Shown one piece after another: positions 33,001 through 40,931 of a stretch of 64,000 bases of DNA (position 1 is the stretch's first letter; each line of letters starts with the position of its first letter). The stretch is taken from assembly GCA_037445025.1 (NCBI GenBank), contig JBBILI010000020.1, positions 1 to 64,000 on the forward strand, given 5' to 3'. Made by a program: the position numbers and the translations under genes. The notes beneath the pieces are model-generated. The model saw nothing but the letters and a program-made list of their open reading frames with translations. It was not told where the DNA came from and searched no databases. The DNA comes from CAIQQQ01 sp037445025. GTDB lineage: Bacteria; Pseudomonadota; Alphaproteobacteria; Acetobacterales; Acetobacteraceae.

Positions 33001-33888
33001 CATGCCGCGCGTATCGTCTGGATCGGCCATCGGCAGGCCGAGCTCGCGCAGCATCCCCGGCCGTGGGACGTGATGCCCGTGCGCATCGTTGCCGGCGCCT
33101 TCGCCCAGGGGGTTCCCGCGCGCGACCTCATCGTCTCGCCCGACCATGCGATCTATCGTGAGGGCGTGCTGATTCCGGCCCGCCAGCTGCTCAACGGCGC
33201 CAGCGTCGTGCAGGAGCGTCAGGAGCGTGTCACCTGGTATCATGTCGAGCTGGAATGGCATGACGCGATCCTGGCCGAGGGGCTTGCCACCGAGTCCTAT
33301 CTCGACACCGGCAACCGTTCGGCGTTCGACAATGGCGGTCCGGTGCGTGACCTGCATGCCGATTTCGCCGTGCGCACCGAGACGGCGCGGCGCATCTGGG
33401 CCGAGCAGGGCATGGCGCCGCTGATCGAGGATGGCCCGATCGCAGCCAGCCTGCGCGCCGAGCTGATCGGCCGCGCGCCGGAGCTGGGGTTCGAGACGAG
33501 TGCCGACGCCGCCCCGGTGCTGCGTGTGGACGGCCAGATCCTGCAGCCGCTGCAACGTGGCCATGTGCTGACCTTTGACCTGCCGGCAACCGCGCGCGCC
33601 ATCACCCTGCTGTCGCGCTGCTTCGCGCCGGCCGATTTCGATCCGCAGAGCGCGGACCGCCGCCAGCTCGGCCTGGCCGTGACTTGGCTGGAGATCGATG
33701 GTGTGGCCATTCCGGCGGAGAGCCCGGTGCGTGGCCAGGGCTGGCACGCCCCGGAGGCGGGCTGGCACTGGACCGACGGTGCCGCCAGCCTGCACGCCGC
33801 CGGCGCGCGCCAGATCCGCCTTGGCTACCAGCCGATGAACCTGCGCCATGTCGCAGCAGGGGCGAACCGTCTGCGCAGGTCTGCCTGA
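30070..33888 (+). CDS. secreted beta-repeat metallopeptidase with C-terminal Hint domain
   Basis: 1272 residues. From ~60 to ~530, Asn/Gly/Thr/Ser-rich beta repeats (patterns such as GTLTFNGGLSNKGSLTETSG) recall autotransporter or filamentous adhesin passengers. From ~600 there is an astacin/serralysin-type peptidase: zinc motif HEIGHAIGFNH (His711, Glu712, His715, His721) and Met-turn TLMSYF (Met747). A serralysin-like beta region with NGDSDSIRGGSGTNTVVFSG follows. A Hint_2 domain begins at CFTAGTRI (Cys946) and includes SPDHAIYREGVLIPARQL. The last ~190 residues match tails seen after Hint_2 domains. No N-terminal signal peptide is visible, as in type I-secreted proteins. I start at ATG 30070 (after GGGGAG). 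No secretion genes are adjacent. Confidence 0.88.
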   Translation: MTTKVWLGTGTDWYTGTWYLPNGTPTTLPVAGDVLILEVSSLAVSATDVTNNGLLPTLDIQFGGAPTLDLTGETINQTSTIETLYTNLSGTVVFRGASTDAGQFTSHAAGLTLGIDIETASGSQTLTLTSTGTLSAYNGGTIAVTGTAGAGIANAGLFQAGIVSGGTAYAGTVTAAPSIDNTGSIAINPLSTMTLSGPVTNESSGAITVNQGTLGITGTLINAGSISASTLAVVTVSNTFTNQAAASLSDTLATVNLNGNVTNAGSISESQGTLSINGSLGNSGAISANNGTLTLQGSESGPGSLTVVNGGTLQFTGAAGNTVASSGTITVGTVSNHVASTGTLTSTQTLDLSGALNVQSLSTATLSAAATNEAAGTITNNGTLTFNGGLSNKGSLTETSGALAVASTLFNTGSIVQTGGTLSVANGLINSATVTLNGTDSITGGLSNTGLVTYSGGSLAITGGINGSGTLAIGDGLIANVSGTVTSAAKISFATGVGILSLGTPRAFAGTITNLSGHDLIDLVGLANATATVNAGAVTVTQNGTTALSFTATGLTSGQLYAVSDGNGGTILTLKQSGTTGPINAIINGATGGGTHQWAGASPTVSYSFDTANGGWTTAEQQSFINGLSLYSALAKINFTAATGGATGQIVFTRGNAGTAFTNLSYDNTTGNMSSANVVIGTNALSFQNITTFGTSDTTNQGGYGWDTVLHEIGHAIGFNHPGNYNETADLATQQAYYNDTHQYTLMSYFGASYSGANTVVNSISINDQTPMLFDVAAIQQIYGANTTTLAGGDTFGFNASAAITGNTALNSVYNFSSNATPVATLWDGGVNNTLDVSGFSQAGTVNLNAGGFSSVDGMTSDLAIAYGTTIDTAVGGSGNTSFVVNGDSDSIRGGSGTNTVVFSGNRSAYTIAFNAGTVTVASGGVTDTLTNVQSLQFADQTVAACFTAGTRIRTERGDVAIESLRAGEDWAITASGHAARIVWIGHRQAELAQHPRPWDVMPVRIVAGAFAQGVPARDLIVSPDHAIYREGVLIPARQLLNGASVVQERQERVTWYHVELEWHDAILAEGLATESYLDTGNRSAFDNGGPVRDLHADFAVRTETARRIWAEQGMAPLIEDGPIAASLRAELIGRAPELGFETSADAAPVLRVDGQILQPLQRGHVLTFDLPATARAITLLSRCFAPADFDPQSADRRQLGLAVTWLEIDGVAIPAESPVRGQGWHAPEAGWHWTDGAASLHAAGARQIRLGYQPMNLRHVAAGANRLRRSA

Positions 33889-33907
33889 CAGAGCCACGGA
33901 GAGAGAC

Positions 33908-34666
33908 ATGCAGTTCGACCTGACCGGCCGCACGGCGCTTGTCACCGGGGCTGCTTCCGGCATCGGGCTTGCCACCGCCACCATGCTGGCGCGGTTCGGC
34001 TGTCTGGTGGCGATCAACCATCTGCCCGACGATCCGCGCGGCCCGGAGGCGATCGCCCGGTTGAACGCCGAGGGGTTCCAGGCCATTGCCGCCCCCGGCC
34101 ATGTCGGCGTGGCCGGGGACGCCGAGCGGATGACATGCGCTGCCATCGACCGGCTCGGGCGGCTCGATCTGCTGGTGAACAATGCCGGCACCCCTGGCGT
34201 GAGCCACGTGGTGCCGCCGCCGGATCTCGATGCGCTCACCGAGGAGCTGTGGGAGACCATTCTGCAGACCAACCTGCTCGGCGTGTTCCGCTGCACCAAG
34301 GCGGCGGTGCCGGCGCTGAAGGCGGCGCAGGGCGCGATCGTCTCGGTGGCGTCGATCGCGGGGCTGAATGCGCAGGGGTCCTCCACACCGTACGGCGCCA
34401 GCAAGGCGGCGGTGGTGAACCTCACCCGCAGCCTGGCGCGCGGTCTGGGGCCGGAGATCCGTGTCAACGCCGTGGCGCCCGGGGCTGTCGACAGTTCGTG
34501 GCAGATCGAGTGGGGGCCGGAGCGGCGGCGGCAGTCGATCGAGCGGGCGGCGTTGAAGCGGCGCTGCACGCCGGAGGACATTGCCGAGGTGATCGTGTTC
34601 CTCGGCTTTGCCGGGGCGATGGTGACCGGGCAGACGCTGGTGATCGATGGTGGGCTGACACTGTAA
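33908..34666 (+). CDS. SDR-family oxidoreductase
   Basis: A 252-residue classical short-chain dehydrogenase: cofactor motif TGAASGIGLATATML, NNAGTPG strand, catalytic Ser in IVSVASIAGLN and YGASKAAVVNLTRSLA (Tyr-x3-Lys), and the C-terminal GQTLVIDGGLTL. GAGAGA precedes ATG 33908. It is 19 bases after the Hint-peptidase stop but functionally fits better with the catabolic genes that follow, from which it is separated by a repeat element. The alcohol or ketone substrate is unknown. Confidence 0.9.
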   Translation: MQFDLTGRTALVTGAASGIGLATATMLARFGCLVAINHLPDDPRGPEAIARLNAEGFQAIAAPGHVGVAGDAERMTCAAIDRLGRLDLLVNNAGTPGVSHVVPPPDLDALTEELWETILQTNLLGVFRCTKAAVPALKAAQGAIVSVASIAGLNAQGSSTPYGASKAAVVNLTRSLARGLGPEIRVNAVAPGAVDSSWQIEWGPERRRQSIERAALKRRCTPEDIAEVIVFLGFAGAMVTGQTLVIDGGLTL

Positions 34667-34806
34667 GAAAGAGGTTCTTTTTTGAAAAAAAGAACCAAAA
34701 AACGTTCGATCGGCTGACGCGCTCCTTCGGAGAGCGGTCCGCTCCAATTTTTGAAAGTCTTTTGCTTCTTTTCTTCAGAAAAGAAGTGCTTGCTTCTCTT
34801 ATTTTT
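34667..34806. repeat. composite AT-rich hairpin repeat, copy 3
   Basis: Two hairpins, GGTTCTTTTTT/AAAAAAGAACC at the left and CTTCTTTTC/GAAAAGAAG at the right, flank a ~45-bp GC-rich core (34702-34746) that contains GGCTGACGCGCTCC and a CTCC-TTCG-GGAG-like hairpin. The core is present in reverse orientation in copy 4 (38181-38308). This copy lies between two genes of the same direction. Confidence 0.8.
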
Positions 34807-34819
34807 TCCGGACCCCGCC

Positions 34820-35683
34820 ATGAGACCCGTCATCCTCTCCTGCGCCGTCACCGGCGGTGCCGACAACGCCGATATGAGCCAGCACATCCCGCGCTCACCC
34901 GCGCAGATCGCAGCTGAGTGCCTCGCCGCCCGCAAGGCAGGTGCTGCGGTGGTCCACATCCATGTCCGCGATCCCGTCACCGGCAAGCCCACCCGCCAGC
35001 CGGCCTTGTATCGCGAGGTGGTCGACCGCATCCGGGACGCCGGCAGCGACGTGCTGATCAACCTCACCACCGGCCCCGGTGCCCGATTCGCGCCGGACAC
35101 CAACAATCCGCTCGGCGGGTTCGCCGGGCCGGAGGAGCGCGTGGCGCATGTGCTGGACTGCCGGCCGGACATCTGCAGCCTCGATGTGTCGACGATGAAT
35201 TTCGGCAACTGGGCCATGGTCAACGTGCCGGGCCATCTCGCCGTAATGGCCAAGATGATCCGCGAGGCCGGGGTGAAGCCGGAGCTGGAACTGTTCGATC
35301 TCGGCCATGTCCGGCTCGCAGCCCACATGGCGGCCGAAGGCGCGTTCGATGCGCCGGTGCTGCTGCAGCTGTGCCTCGGCATCCTTTGGGGCGCCCCGGC
35401 CACGGCGCAAGGCATGATCGCGATGCGGGACCTGGTGCCGGCGGGCGCGCTGTGGAGCGCCTTCGGCATCTCACGCCAGCAGTTTCCCATGGTGGCGCAG
35501 TCGGTGATTCTCGGTGGGCATGTGCGGGTGGGGCTGGAGGACAATCTCTACCTCTCCCGCGGCGTGCTGGCGCCAGGCAACGCGGCCCTGGTGACGCGCG
35601 CGGCCACGATCATCGAATCCCTTGGGGAAAGGGTTGCCACGCCACGCGAAGCGGCGGAGATTTTGCAGATCGCCCCCCCTTGA
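34820..35683 (+). CDS. BKACE family protein (3-keto-5-aminohexanoate cleavage enzyme-like, DUF849)
   Basis: A 287-residue TIM-barrel enzyme of the beta-keto acid cleavage (BKACE) family, which combines a beta-keto acid with acetyl-CoA to give acetoacetate and a new CoA ester. Zinc-site motifs are visible: VVHIHVRDPVTGKP and the LELFDLGHVRLAAHM block. Also present are LINLTTGPGARF, SLDVSTMNFGNW and the ending GLEDNLYLSRGVLAPGN. Substrates of family members vary widely (carnitine and lysine pathways among them), so the compound here is open. I start at ATG 34820; earlier in-frame codons lie in the repeat. Confidence 0.9.
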   Translation: MRPVILSCAVTGGADNADMSQHIPRSPAQIAAECLAARKAGAAVVHIHVRDPVTGKPTRQPALYREVVDRIRDAGSDVLINLTTGPGARFAPDTNNPLGGFAGPEERVAHVLDCRPDICSLDVSTMNFGNWAMVNVPGHLAVMAKMIREAGVKPELELFDLGHVRLAAHMAAEGAFDAPVLLQLCLGILWGAPATAQGMIAMRDLVPAGALWSAFGISRQQFPMVAQSVILGGHVRVGLEDNLYLSRGVLAPGNAALVTRAATIIESLGERVATPREAAEILQIAPP

Positions 35684-35694
35684 GGAGATCCCGG

Positions 35695-37050
35695 ATGGCC
35701 AGGAACGACCGGCAGATGAAGCTGACCGCGTTCTGCCATCCGCCAGGCCACTGGCGCATGCCCGGCGCCGCGCCCACCGACATGGATTTCGCCGAGGTCG
35801 TCAAACTCGCCCAGGTGGCCGAGCGCGGCAAGCTCGACATGCTGTTCTTCCAGGACAGCGCCGCCGTGGCGCCGGCCTATTACCTCTCCGGCGGCAAGGC
35901 CGAGGCGCTCGCCGAGGCGGCCCGTTGCGTGCGGCTGGAACCGCTCACCCTGCTGGCGGCGCTTGCGGCGGTGACCACGCATCTCGGTCTCGTCGCCACG
36001 GCCACCACCACCTACAACGACCCGTTCAGCATCGCCCGCAAGTTCGCCACCATTGACCACATCAGCAACGGCCGCGCCGGGTGGAACCTGGTGACATCGC
36101 AGAATGTCGATGAGGCGTTGAACTTCAGCCAGGACGCGCATATGGACCATGCCCTGCGCTACGAGCGGGCGCAGGAATTCTACGACGTGGTGACAGGGCT
36201 GTGGGACAGCTGGGAGGATGACGCGATCATCCGCGATCGCGCCAGCGGCAAGTATATCGAGCCGTCAAAGCTGCATGTGCTCAAGCATGTCGGCAAGCAT
36301 TTCAAGGTGCACGGGCCGCTCAACGTGGCGCGCTGTCCGCAGGGCTACCCGATCGTGGCGCAGGCGGGCTCGTCAGACCCTGGGCGGGAATTGGCCGCGC
36401 GCACCGCCGATGTGGTGTTCACCGCCCAGGTGCTGATCGATGAGGCGCGGGCGTTCTACCACGACGTGAAAGGGCGGATGGCGAAATACGGGCGCAATCC
36501 GGATCACCTCAAGATCATGCCGGGCATCCGCTACGTGCTGGGTGCCACGCAGGCGGAGGCGCAGGCGGAATATGACGCGATGGTCGCTGCCGCCTCGGAT
36601 GACGGCGCGCTGGCCAGCGTGCAGCGGCTGGCGGGGGATCTCGACCTCCGGAACTTCGACCTCGATGGGCCGTTGCCGGACCTGCCGCCCAGCAACGCCG
36701 CCAAGGCGCGGCAGAAGATGCTGATCGACCTGGCGCGGCGCGAGAACCTGTCCATCCGCGAGCTTGGCCGGCGCTTCACCTTCAGCCTGGGACACATGGT
36801 GTTCATCGGCACGCCGATGGGGCTGGCGGACTTCATGGAGGAATGGTTCACCGCAGGGGTGGCCGACGGGTTCACCCTGCTGTCCCCGTACTTCCCCAAG
36901 CCGCTGGACGATGTGGTGGATTTCGTCGTGCCCGAGCTGCAGCGGCGCGGGCTGTTCCGCACCGAATATGAGGGCACCACGCTGCGCGAAAGTCTCGGCA
37001 TCCCGTTCCGTCCGCACCGCAGCGCCGTGCAGCGGATGGCCGGGGAATGA
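35695..37050 (+). CDS. NtaA/DmoA-type FMN-dependent monooxygenase
   Basis: A 451-residue class C flavin monooxygenase of the luciferase-like NtaA/SnaA/DszA group, which uses reduced FMN from a separate reductase to oxidise N- or S-containing substrates (nitrilotriacetate, dimethyl sulfide, dibenzothiophene sulfone). Landmarks are MKLTAFCHPPGHWRMP, DMLFFQDSAAVAP, TTYNDPFSIARKFATIDHIS, GRAGWNLVTSQN, PIVAQAGSSDPGRELAARTADVVF and the terminal GLFRTEYEGTTLRE. It lies between the BKACE and class V aminotransferase-like genes, overlapping the latter by four bases. No flavin reductase gene is adjacent. GGAG precedes the ATG. Confidence 0.9.
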   Translation: MARNDRQMKLTAFCHPPGHWRMPGAAPTDMDFAEVVKLAQVAERGKLDMLFFQDSAAVAPAYYLSGGKAEALAEAARCVRLEPLTLLAALAAVTTHLGLVATATTTYNDPFSIARKFATIDHISNGRAGWNLVTSQNVDEALNFSQDAHMDHALRYERAQEFYDVVTGLWDSWEDDAIIRDRASGKYIEPSKLHVLKHVGKHFKVHGPLNVARCPQGYPIVAQAGSSDPGRELAARTADVVFTAQVLIDEARAFYHDVKGRMAKYGRNPDHLKIMPGIRYVLGATQAEAQAEYDAMVAAASDDGALASVQRLAGDLDLRNFDLDGPLPDLPPSNAAKARQKMLIDLARRENLSIRELGRRFTFSLGHMVFIGTPMGLADFMEEWFTAGVADGFTLLSPYFPKPLDDVVDFVVPELQRRGLFRTEYEGTTLRESLGIPFRPHRSAVQRMAGE

Positions 37051-38183
37051 CGCTGCCCTGCCAGAAGGCGCTGTTCGCGCTGCCGGATGATGTTTGCTAC
37101 CTCAACGCCGCCGCCTACACGCCGGTGACGCGGGCGGCGCAGGCGGCGGGGTTCGCCGGCGTCACGTTCAAGACCGAACCCTGGCGGCGCGATCCGGCCG
37201 CCGACGCCGTGCGCGCCGACCGTCTGCGCGCCGCCGCCGCTGCACTGATCGGCGCCGAGGCCGATGACATCGCCATCGTCGGCGCCATCAGCCATGCCAT
37301 CGCCACCGCCGCACGGGCGTTGCCGATTGCGGCCGGCAGCCGGATTCTGCGAGTCGAGGGGGAATTCCCCTCGCAGTCGATGGAATGGGACCGCCGCGCC
37401 GCCGAGACCGGCGCTGTTGTGGACATCGTGCCCCGGCCTGCGAATGGCGACTGGACCGCGGCGGTGCTGGCCGCGATCACCCGGCCGGGCGCGCCGCCGC
37501 TCTCCGTGGCCGCCCTGACGCCGCTGCACTGGACCGACGGGCTGCTGATCGATCTGGCACGCATCGCGCCGGAGGTGCACCGCGCAGGCGCGGCGCTGGT
37601 GATCGACGCGACCCAGGCCGTGGGCGTGCTGCCGGTGCATGTGCGGGCACTGGGGGCGGATTTTCTGGCGTTTCCCACCTATAAATGGGTGCTGGGGCCG
37701 TATCGCCTGGCGCTTCTCTATGCCGCGCCGCATCGCCAGCACGGCGAACCGCTGGAGCGCAACGGCTTCAACTGGCGCAACGGCGTGTTTGCCGCCGGCG
37801 CCCGCCGGTATGACATGGGCGAGCGGGACGATCCGGTGGCGATCCCAACGGCGCTTGCCGGGCTGGAGCAGGTTGCGGCCTGGACTCCAGCTGCCATTGC
37901 CGAACGGCTCCGCCTGCTCACCGACCGTCTGGCAGCCGGTCTGTCGGATGCCGGACTGCCTGTGGCGCCGGCGGCGCTGCGGGTGCCGCATATTCTGGGG
38001 CTGCGTGTGCCCGGCTTGCCGGGGGACATCATTGAGCGGCTTGAGGCAAGGCGGCTGTTCATCAGCTTGCGTGACGGGAATCTGCGAATCAGTCCGCATG
38101 TTTACAATGACGCGGCGGATATTGATCGGTGTATGGAGATCCTGGCCCGGCAGATCAGCCAAATTGATTGCTCAAATAAATAA
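37047..38183 (+). CDS. class V aminotransferase-fold PLP enzyme
   Basis: A 378-residue fold-type I PLP protein. It opens FALPDDVCYLNAAAYTPVT, with DATQAVGVLPVHV as the cofactor Asp block and the Schiff-base lysine in LAFPTYKWVLGPYRLALLY. The ending NLRISPHVYNDAADIDR is common to kynureninase/isopenicillin-epimerase-like members. It could be a C-S or C-N lyase, an epimerase or a transaminase; the sequence does not decide. Its start overlaps the monooxygenase stop (ATGA), so both are translated together. The gene ends at a repeat element. Confidence 0.85.
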   Translation: MTLPCQKALFALPDDVCYLNAAAYTPVTRAAQAAGFAGVTFKTEPWRRDPAADAVRADRLRAAAAALIGAEADDIAIVGAISHAIATAARALPIAAGSRILRVEGEFPSQSMEWDRRAAETGAVVDIVPRPANGDWTAAVLAAITRPGAPPLSVAALTPLHWTDGLLIDLARIAPEVHRAGAALVIDATQAVGVLPVHVRALGADFLAFPTYKWVLGPYRLALLYAAPHRQHGEPLERNGFNWRNGVFAAGARRYDMGERDDPVAIPTALAGLEQVAAWTPAAIAERLRLLTDRLAAGLSDAGLPVAPAALRVPHILGLRVPGLPGDIIERLEARRLFISLRDGNLRISPHVYNDAADIDRCMEILARQISQIDCSNK

Positions 38184-38308
38184 CTTCTTTTCTGAAGAGA
38201 AGAAGAAAAAGACTTTTCTATCGTTTGAGCGGACCTATTTCCGGCGAAGGGCGTCAGCCAGCCAAGAGTTTTTTGGTTCTTTTTTTCAAAAAAGAACTTC
38301 TTTCCTTC
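38181..38308. repeat. composite AT-rich hairpin repeat, copy 4
   Basis: A hairpin arm (CTTCTTTTCTGAAGAGAAGAAG) at the left and a strong right arm GTTCTTTTTTTCAAAAAAGAAC flank a core with GAGCGGACC, GAAGGGCGTCAGCC. The core matches copy 3 read on the opposite strand. It fills the gap between convergent genes, and the amidase stop codon lies inside the right hairpin. Confidence 0.8.
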
Positions 38309-39803
38309 TCGTCGCCTGCTCATAGTCAAACGCATAGGCCAGCAGTTCAGCCTCGCTCCAGGGACGGCCGACGAAGATGAGGCAGAACGGCGCGCCGCCC
38401 TCATGCAATCCGGCCGGCACCACCACGCCGGGCAGCCCTGCGATGTTGATCTCGCTGACGGTGGTCTCGCGGATCGGGTCGGGGCCGAACAGCGGGGGCA
38501 CTGGCTCGCGCATCTGCGGGAACACCAGGGCGTCGAGACCGTGGGCGGTCATGACCGCATCGAGCGTGTCGCGATAGGCTTCGCGGGCGGCAGCGAAGCC
38601 GCACATGTCGGGCGGGGTTGCGGGGTCGGCGAGGCTGGCCTGGAACAGCGGGTCCTGCGCGATGTTGCGCAGCACGCCCTGGGGGCCGAACGGATTGTCG
38701 GTCGCCGTGGCGGCGGCGAATTCGGCGAAGCTGCGCAGGGCGGCCTTCGGGCCGAGGCGTTCGAGATATTTCTGCAGATCGTAGGGGATGGATTCCATGC
38801 CACGCCCGTCGAACCGGCCGTCGCCGGTCATGGTCTGGGCGAGGCCGGCGAAGCCGCTGCCGGCGAACGGGTCTGCCACCAGCGTGGCGCCGCGGGCGGC
38901 GATCTCGGACTGGGCGCGGACATAAAGGGCGGCGGTGCCGGGGGACAGCGGCTGGTCGCGCCACCCGGGGCCGTAGAGGCCGAGCCGGCTTCCTTGCAAG
39001 GCGGTAGGCGACAGCTTCGACGTGTAGCCGCCCTTTGGGATCTTGCCGACGCTGGCGGTGGTTTTCGGATCGGCCATGGTGAAGCCGGCCAGCACGTCAA
39101 GGCACAGGGCGGCGTCGCGCACACAGCGGGCGATGGGGCCCACCACGTCGCGCTGGCTTGCCAGCGGGACGACGCCGGCGTTGGGAACCAGCGCGAAGGT
39201 GGGCTTGATGCCGACCAGGCCCTGGGCGGAGGCGGGGTTCTGGATCGATCCACCGGTCTCCTCCGCCAGGCCCAGCACCGCCATGCCGGAGCGGACGGCG
39301 GTGGCGGTGCCCGACGAGCTGGCGCCGGGAACGCCCGCGGGATAGGCGGCGTTCAGCGTGGGGCCGGCCCAGCTGTTGTTGGCGTGCGAGCCGCTGGCGC
39401 TCAGCACCGGCACGTTGGTCTTGCCCAGCATGATGGTGCCGGCGGCGCGCATGCGGGCGACGACCGGGCTGTCGGTCTCGGGCATCAGGTCGATGCCGCC
39501 TTTGCCGCTGTACAGCTGCGCCCAGCCGGCGGTGGTGGGGAAGCCCACCATGTCCATGGGGTCCTTGATCACCACGGGCACGCCGGCCAACGGCGGCAAG
39601 GTCTCGCCGGCGGCGCGTTTGCGGTCGATGGCGCGGGCGTCGTCCAGCGCGGCGGGGTTGAGGAACAGGATCGCGTTCAGGTGCGCGTTGTGAGCGGCGA
39701 TATGGTCGAGGCAGGCCTGGGTCAGCTGCTCGCAGGTGAAGGCGCCGGACGCGAAGCCGTCCTGCACATCCGCCACGGTGAGGTTGGCGAGATCGATTGG
39801 CAT
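38286..39803 (-). CDS. amidase (amidase signature family)
   Basis: A 505-residue amidase-signature hydrolase. The catalytic lysine is in GVPVVIKDPMDMVG, the cis-Ser region reads PGASSSGTATAV (a less common variant of GGSSGGS), and the nucleophile Ser is in EETGGSIQNPASAQGLVGIKPT. There is no clear signal peptide (MPIDLANLTVADVQDGF), so it should act in the cytoplasm on a carboxamide. Its gene runs convergent to the aminotransferase-like gene and shares a strand with the aspartoacylase-like gene 19 bases upstream, suggesting an amide-to-acid step followed or preceded by deacylation. Confidence 0.9.
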   Translation of the reverse strand: MPIDLANLTVADVQDGFASGAFTCEQLTQACLDHIAAHNAHLNAILFLNPAALDDARAIDRKRAAGETLPPLAGVPVVIKDPMDMVGFPTTAGWAQLYSGKGGIDLMPETDSPVVARMRAAGTIMLGKTNVPVLSASGSHANNSWAGPTLNAAYPAGVPGASSSGTATAVRSGMAVLGLAEETGGSIQNPASAQGLVGIKPTFALVPNAGVVPLASQRDVVGPIARCVRDAALCLDVLAGFTMADPKTTASVGKIPKGGYTSKLSPTALQGSRLGLYGPGWRDQPLSPGTAALYVRAQSEIAARGATLVADPFAGSGFAGLAQTMTGDGRFDGRGMESIPYDLQKYLERLGPKAALRSFAEFAAATATDNPFGPQGVLRNIAQDPLFQASLADPATPPDMCGFAAAREAYRDTLDAVMTAHGLDALVFPQMREPVPPLFGPDPIRETTVSEINIAGLPGVVVPAGLHEGGAPFCLIFVGRPWSEAELLAYAFDYEQATRRKEVLF

Positions 39804-39822
39804 GGGTGCTCCGGGGTGGCGG

Positions 39823-40833
39823 TCACCAATGCAGGTCGGTGCCGAGATGAAACAGACAGTCGCCGCGGACCACGCGCCCGGGCGTGCGCTTGCACAGCAC
39901 GAAGCCGTCGCGGGCGAAATGCACTGTGGCGGCAGGGGCCCAGGGGGTTTCCGGGGTGTGGATGCGGGCCGCGGGCTGGCCGGCGGCAACGGTGTCGCCG
40001 GGTTCGACCAGCGGTTCGAACACGCCGGTGCCGGAGGCATAGACGAAATAATCGGGGCCGCCGACATCGAGGATGCGGGTCGAGCCGGCTTCGGCTGCGG
40101 TCTTCGGCAGAATGCCCATATGGGCGAGGATGTTGCGCAGGCCGCGCTCGGCGATGGCAAGCGCCGCCGCCGTGACCGTGCCGCTGCCACCGAGTTCGGT
40201 GCCCAGCGCGAGCTTGCCCTGGCGCAGGGCCGCACCCGAGGTGGTGCGCACCGCGCCCTGGCCGGGAGCGGCGTGGCCGACGTAGCTGACCGGGGAGGCG
40301 AACGCCTTCAGCGCGGCCACCAGCTTCGCCTGGCGGGCGGGGTCCTCGTCGTCCTGCATCATCAGGGCCGCTGGCACGTAATGCAGCGACGAGCCGCCGG
40401 AATGCAGGTCCACGGTCATGTCGGCGCGAGCGACCAGCTCGTGCTCGATATAGTAGGCGATCTGTTCGGTGACGTTGCCTTGCGCATCGCCGGGGAAGAG
40501 GCGGTTGAGGTTGCCGTCATCGATCGGCGACGTGCGCAGGCCGGCGACAGCGGCGGGCAGGTTGGCGGCGGGCAGCAGGATGACACGGCCCTGGATCGCC
40601 TCGGGCTTGAGGGTGCGGGCGAGGTTGCACAGGGCGACCTGTCCTTCGTACTCGTCGCCATGGGTGCCGGAGAGGAAAAGTGCAGTCGGGCCCTCGCCGT
40701 TCTTCAGCACGACGATGGGGATCGGGATGTAGCCATAGGCGGAGCGGTGCACCGAGTGGAACAGCCGGATGAAGCCATACTGGGCGCCTTCGGCGTCGAA
40801 ATCGACCTCAGGCACCAGGGCGGTTCGGCTCAT
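39823..40833 (-). CDS. succinylglutamate desuccinylase/aspartoacylase family deacylase
   Basis: A 336-residue zinc deacylase of the AstE/AspA family. Zinc ligands are in FLSGTHGDEYEGQ (His and Glu) and TVDLHSGGSSLHYVP (His), with NLNRLFPG as the substrate-binding Arg block. The C-terminal barrel-like domain (GVFEPLVEPGDTVAAGQPAARI) resembles that of DoeB, which removes acetyl from N-alpha-acetyl-diaminobutyrate in ectoine breakdown. No other ectoine gene is present, so an N-acyl amino acid is the safer prediction. It is divergent from the dimethylformamidase-like gene (98-bp gap). Confidence 0.9.
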   Translation of the reverse strand: MSRTALVPEVDFDAEGAQYGFIRLFHSVHRSAYGYIPIPIVVLKNGEGPTALFLSGTHGDEYEGQVALCNLARTLKPEAIQGRVILLPAANLPAAVAGLRTSPIDDGNLNRLFPGDAQGNVTEQIAYYIEHELVARADMTVDLHSGGSSLHYVPAALMMQDDEDPARQAKLVAALKAFASPVSYVGHAAPGQGAVRTTSGAALRQGKLALGTELGGSGTVTAAALAIAERGLRNILAHMGILPKTAAEAGSTRILDVGGPDYFVYASGTGVFEPLVEPGDTVAAGQPAARIHTPETPWAPAATVHFARDGFVLCKRTPGRVVRGDCLFHLGTDLHW

Positions 40834-40931
40834 GTCGGATCCTGAATCGGCTGTGGCACTACAACACGACGGTGCTTGCCAAGCGTCAAGACCGGGTCTT
40901 TGCTTTGGTGAAGCGATGTGAGAGGTGCGGC

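Noticed and set aside
30304..35544. A 1746-codon open frame on the minus strand opposite the Hint metallopeptidase and its neighbours
   Set aside because: It mirrors the repetitive plus-strand gene, encodes low-complexity sequence without any family motif, and crosses several real genes. The plus strand carries clear motifs throughout.
34918..35694. Upstream extension of the NtaA-type monooxygenase frame through the BKACE gene
   Set aside because: The frame is open but encodes Arg/Gly/His-rich nonsense antagonistic to the BKACE motifs read in the other frame. The real start is ATG 35695 with GGAG upstream.
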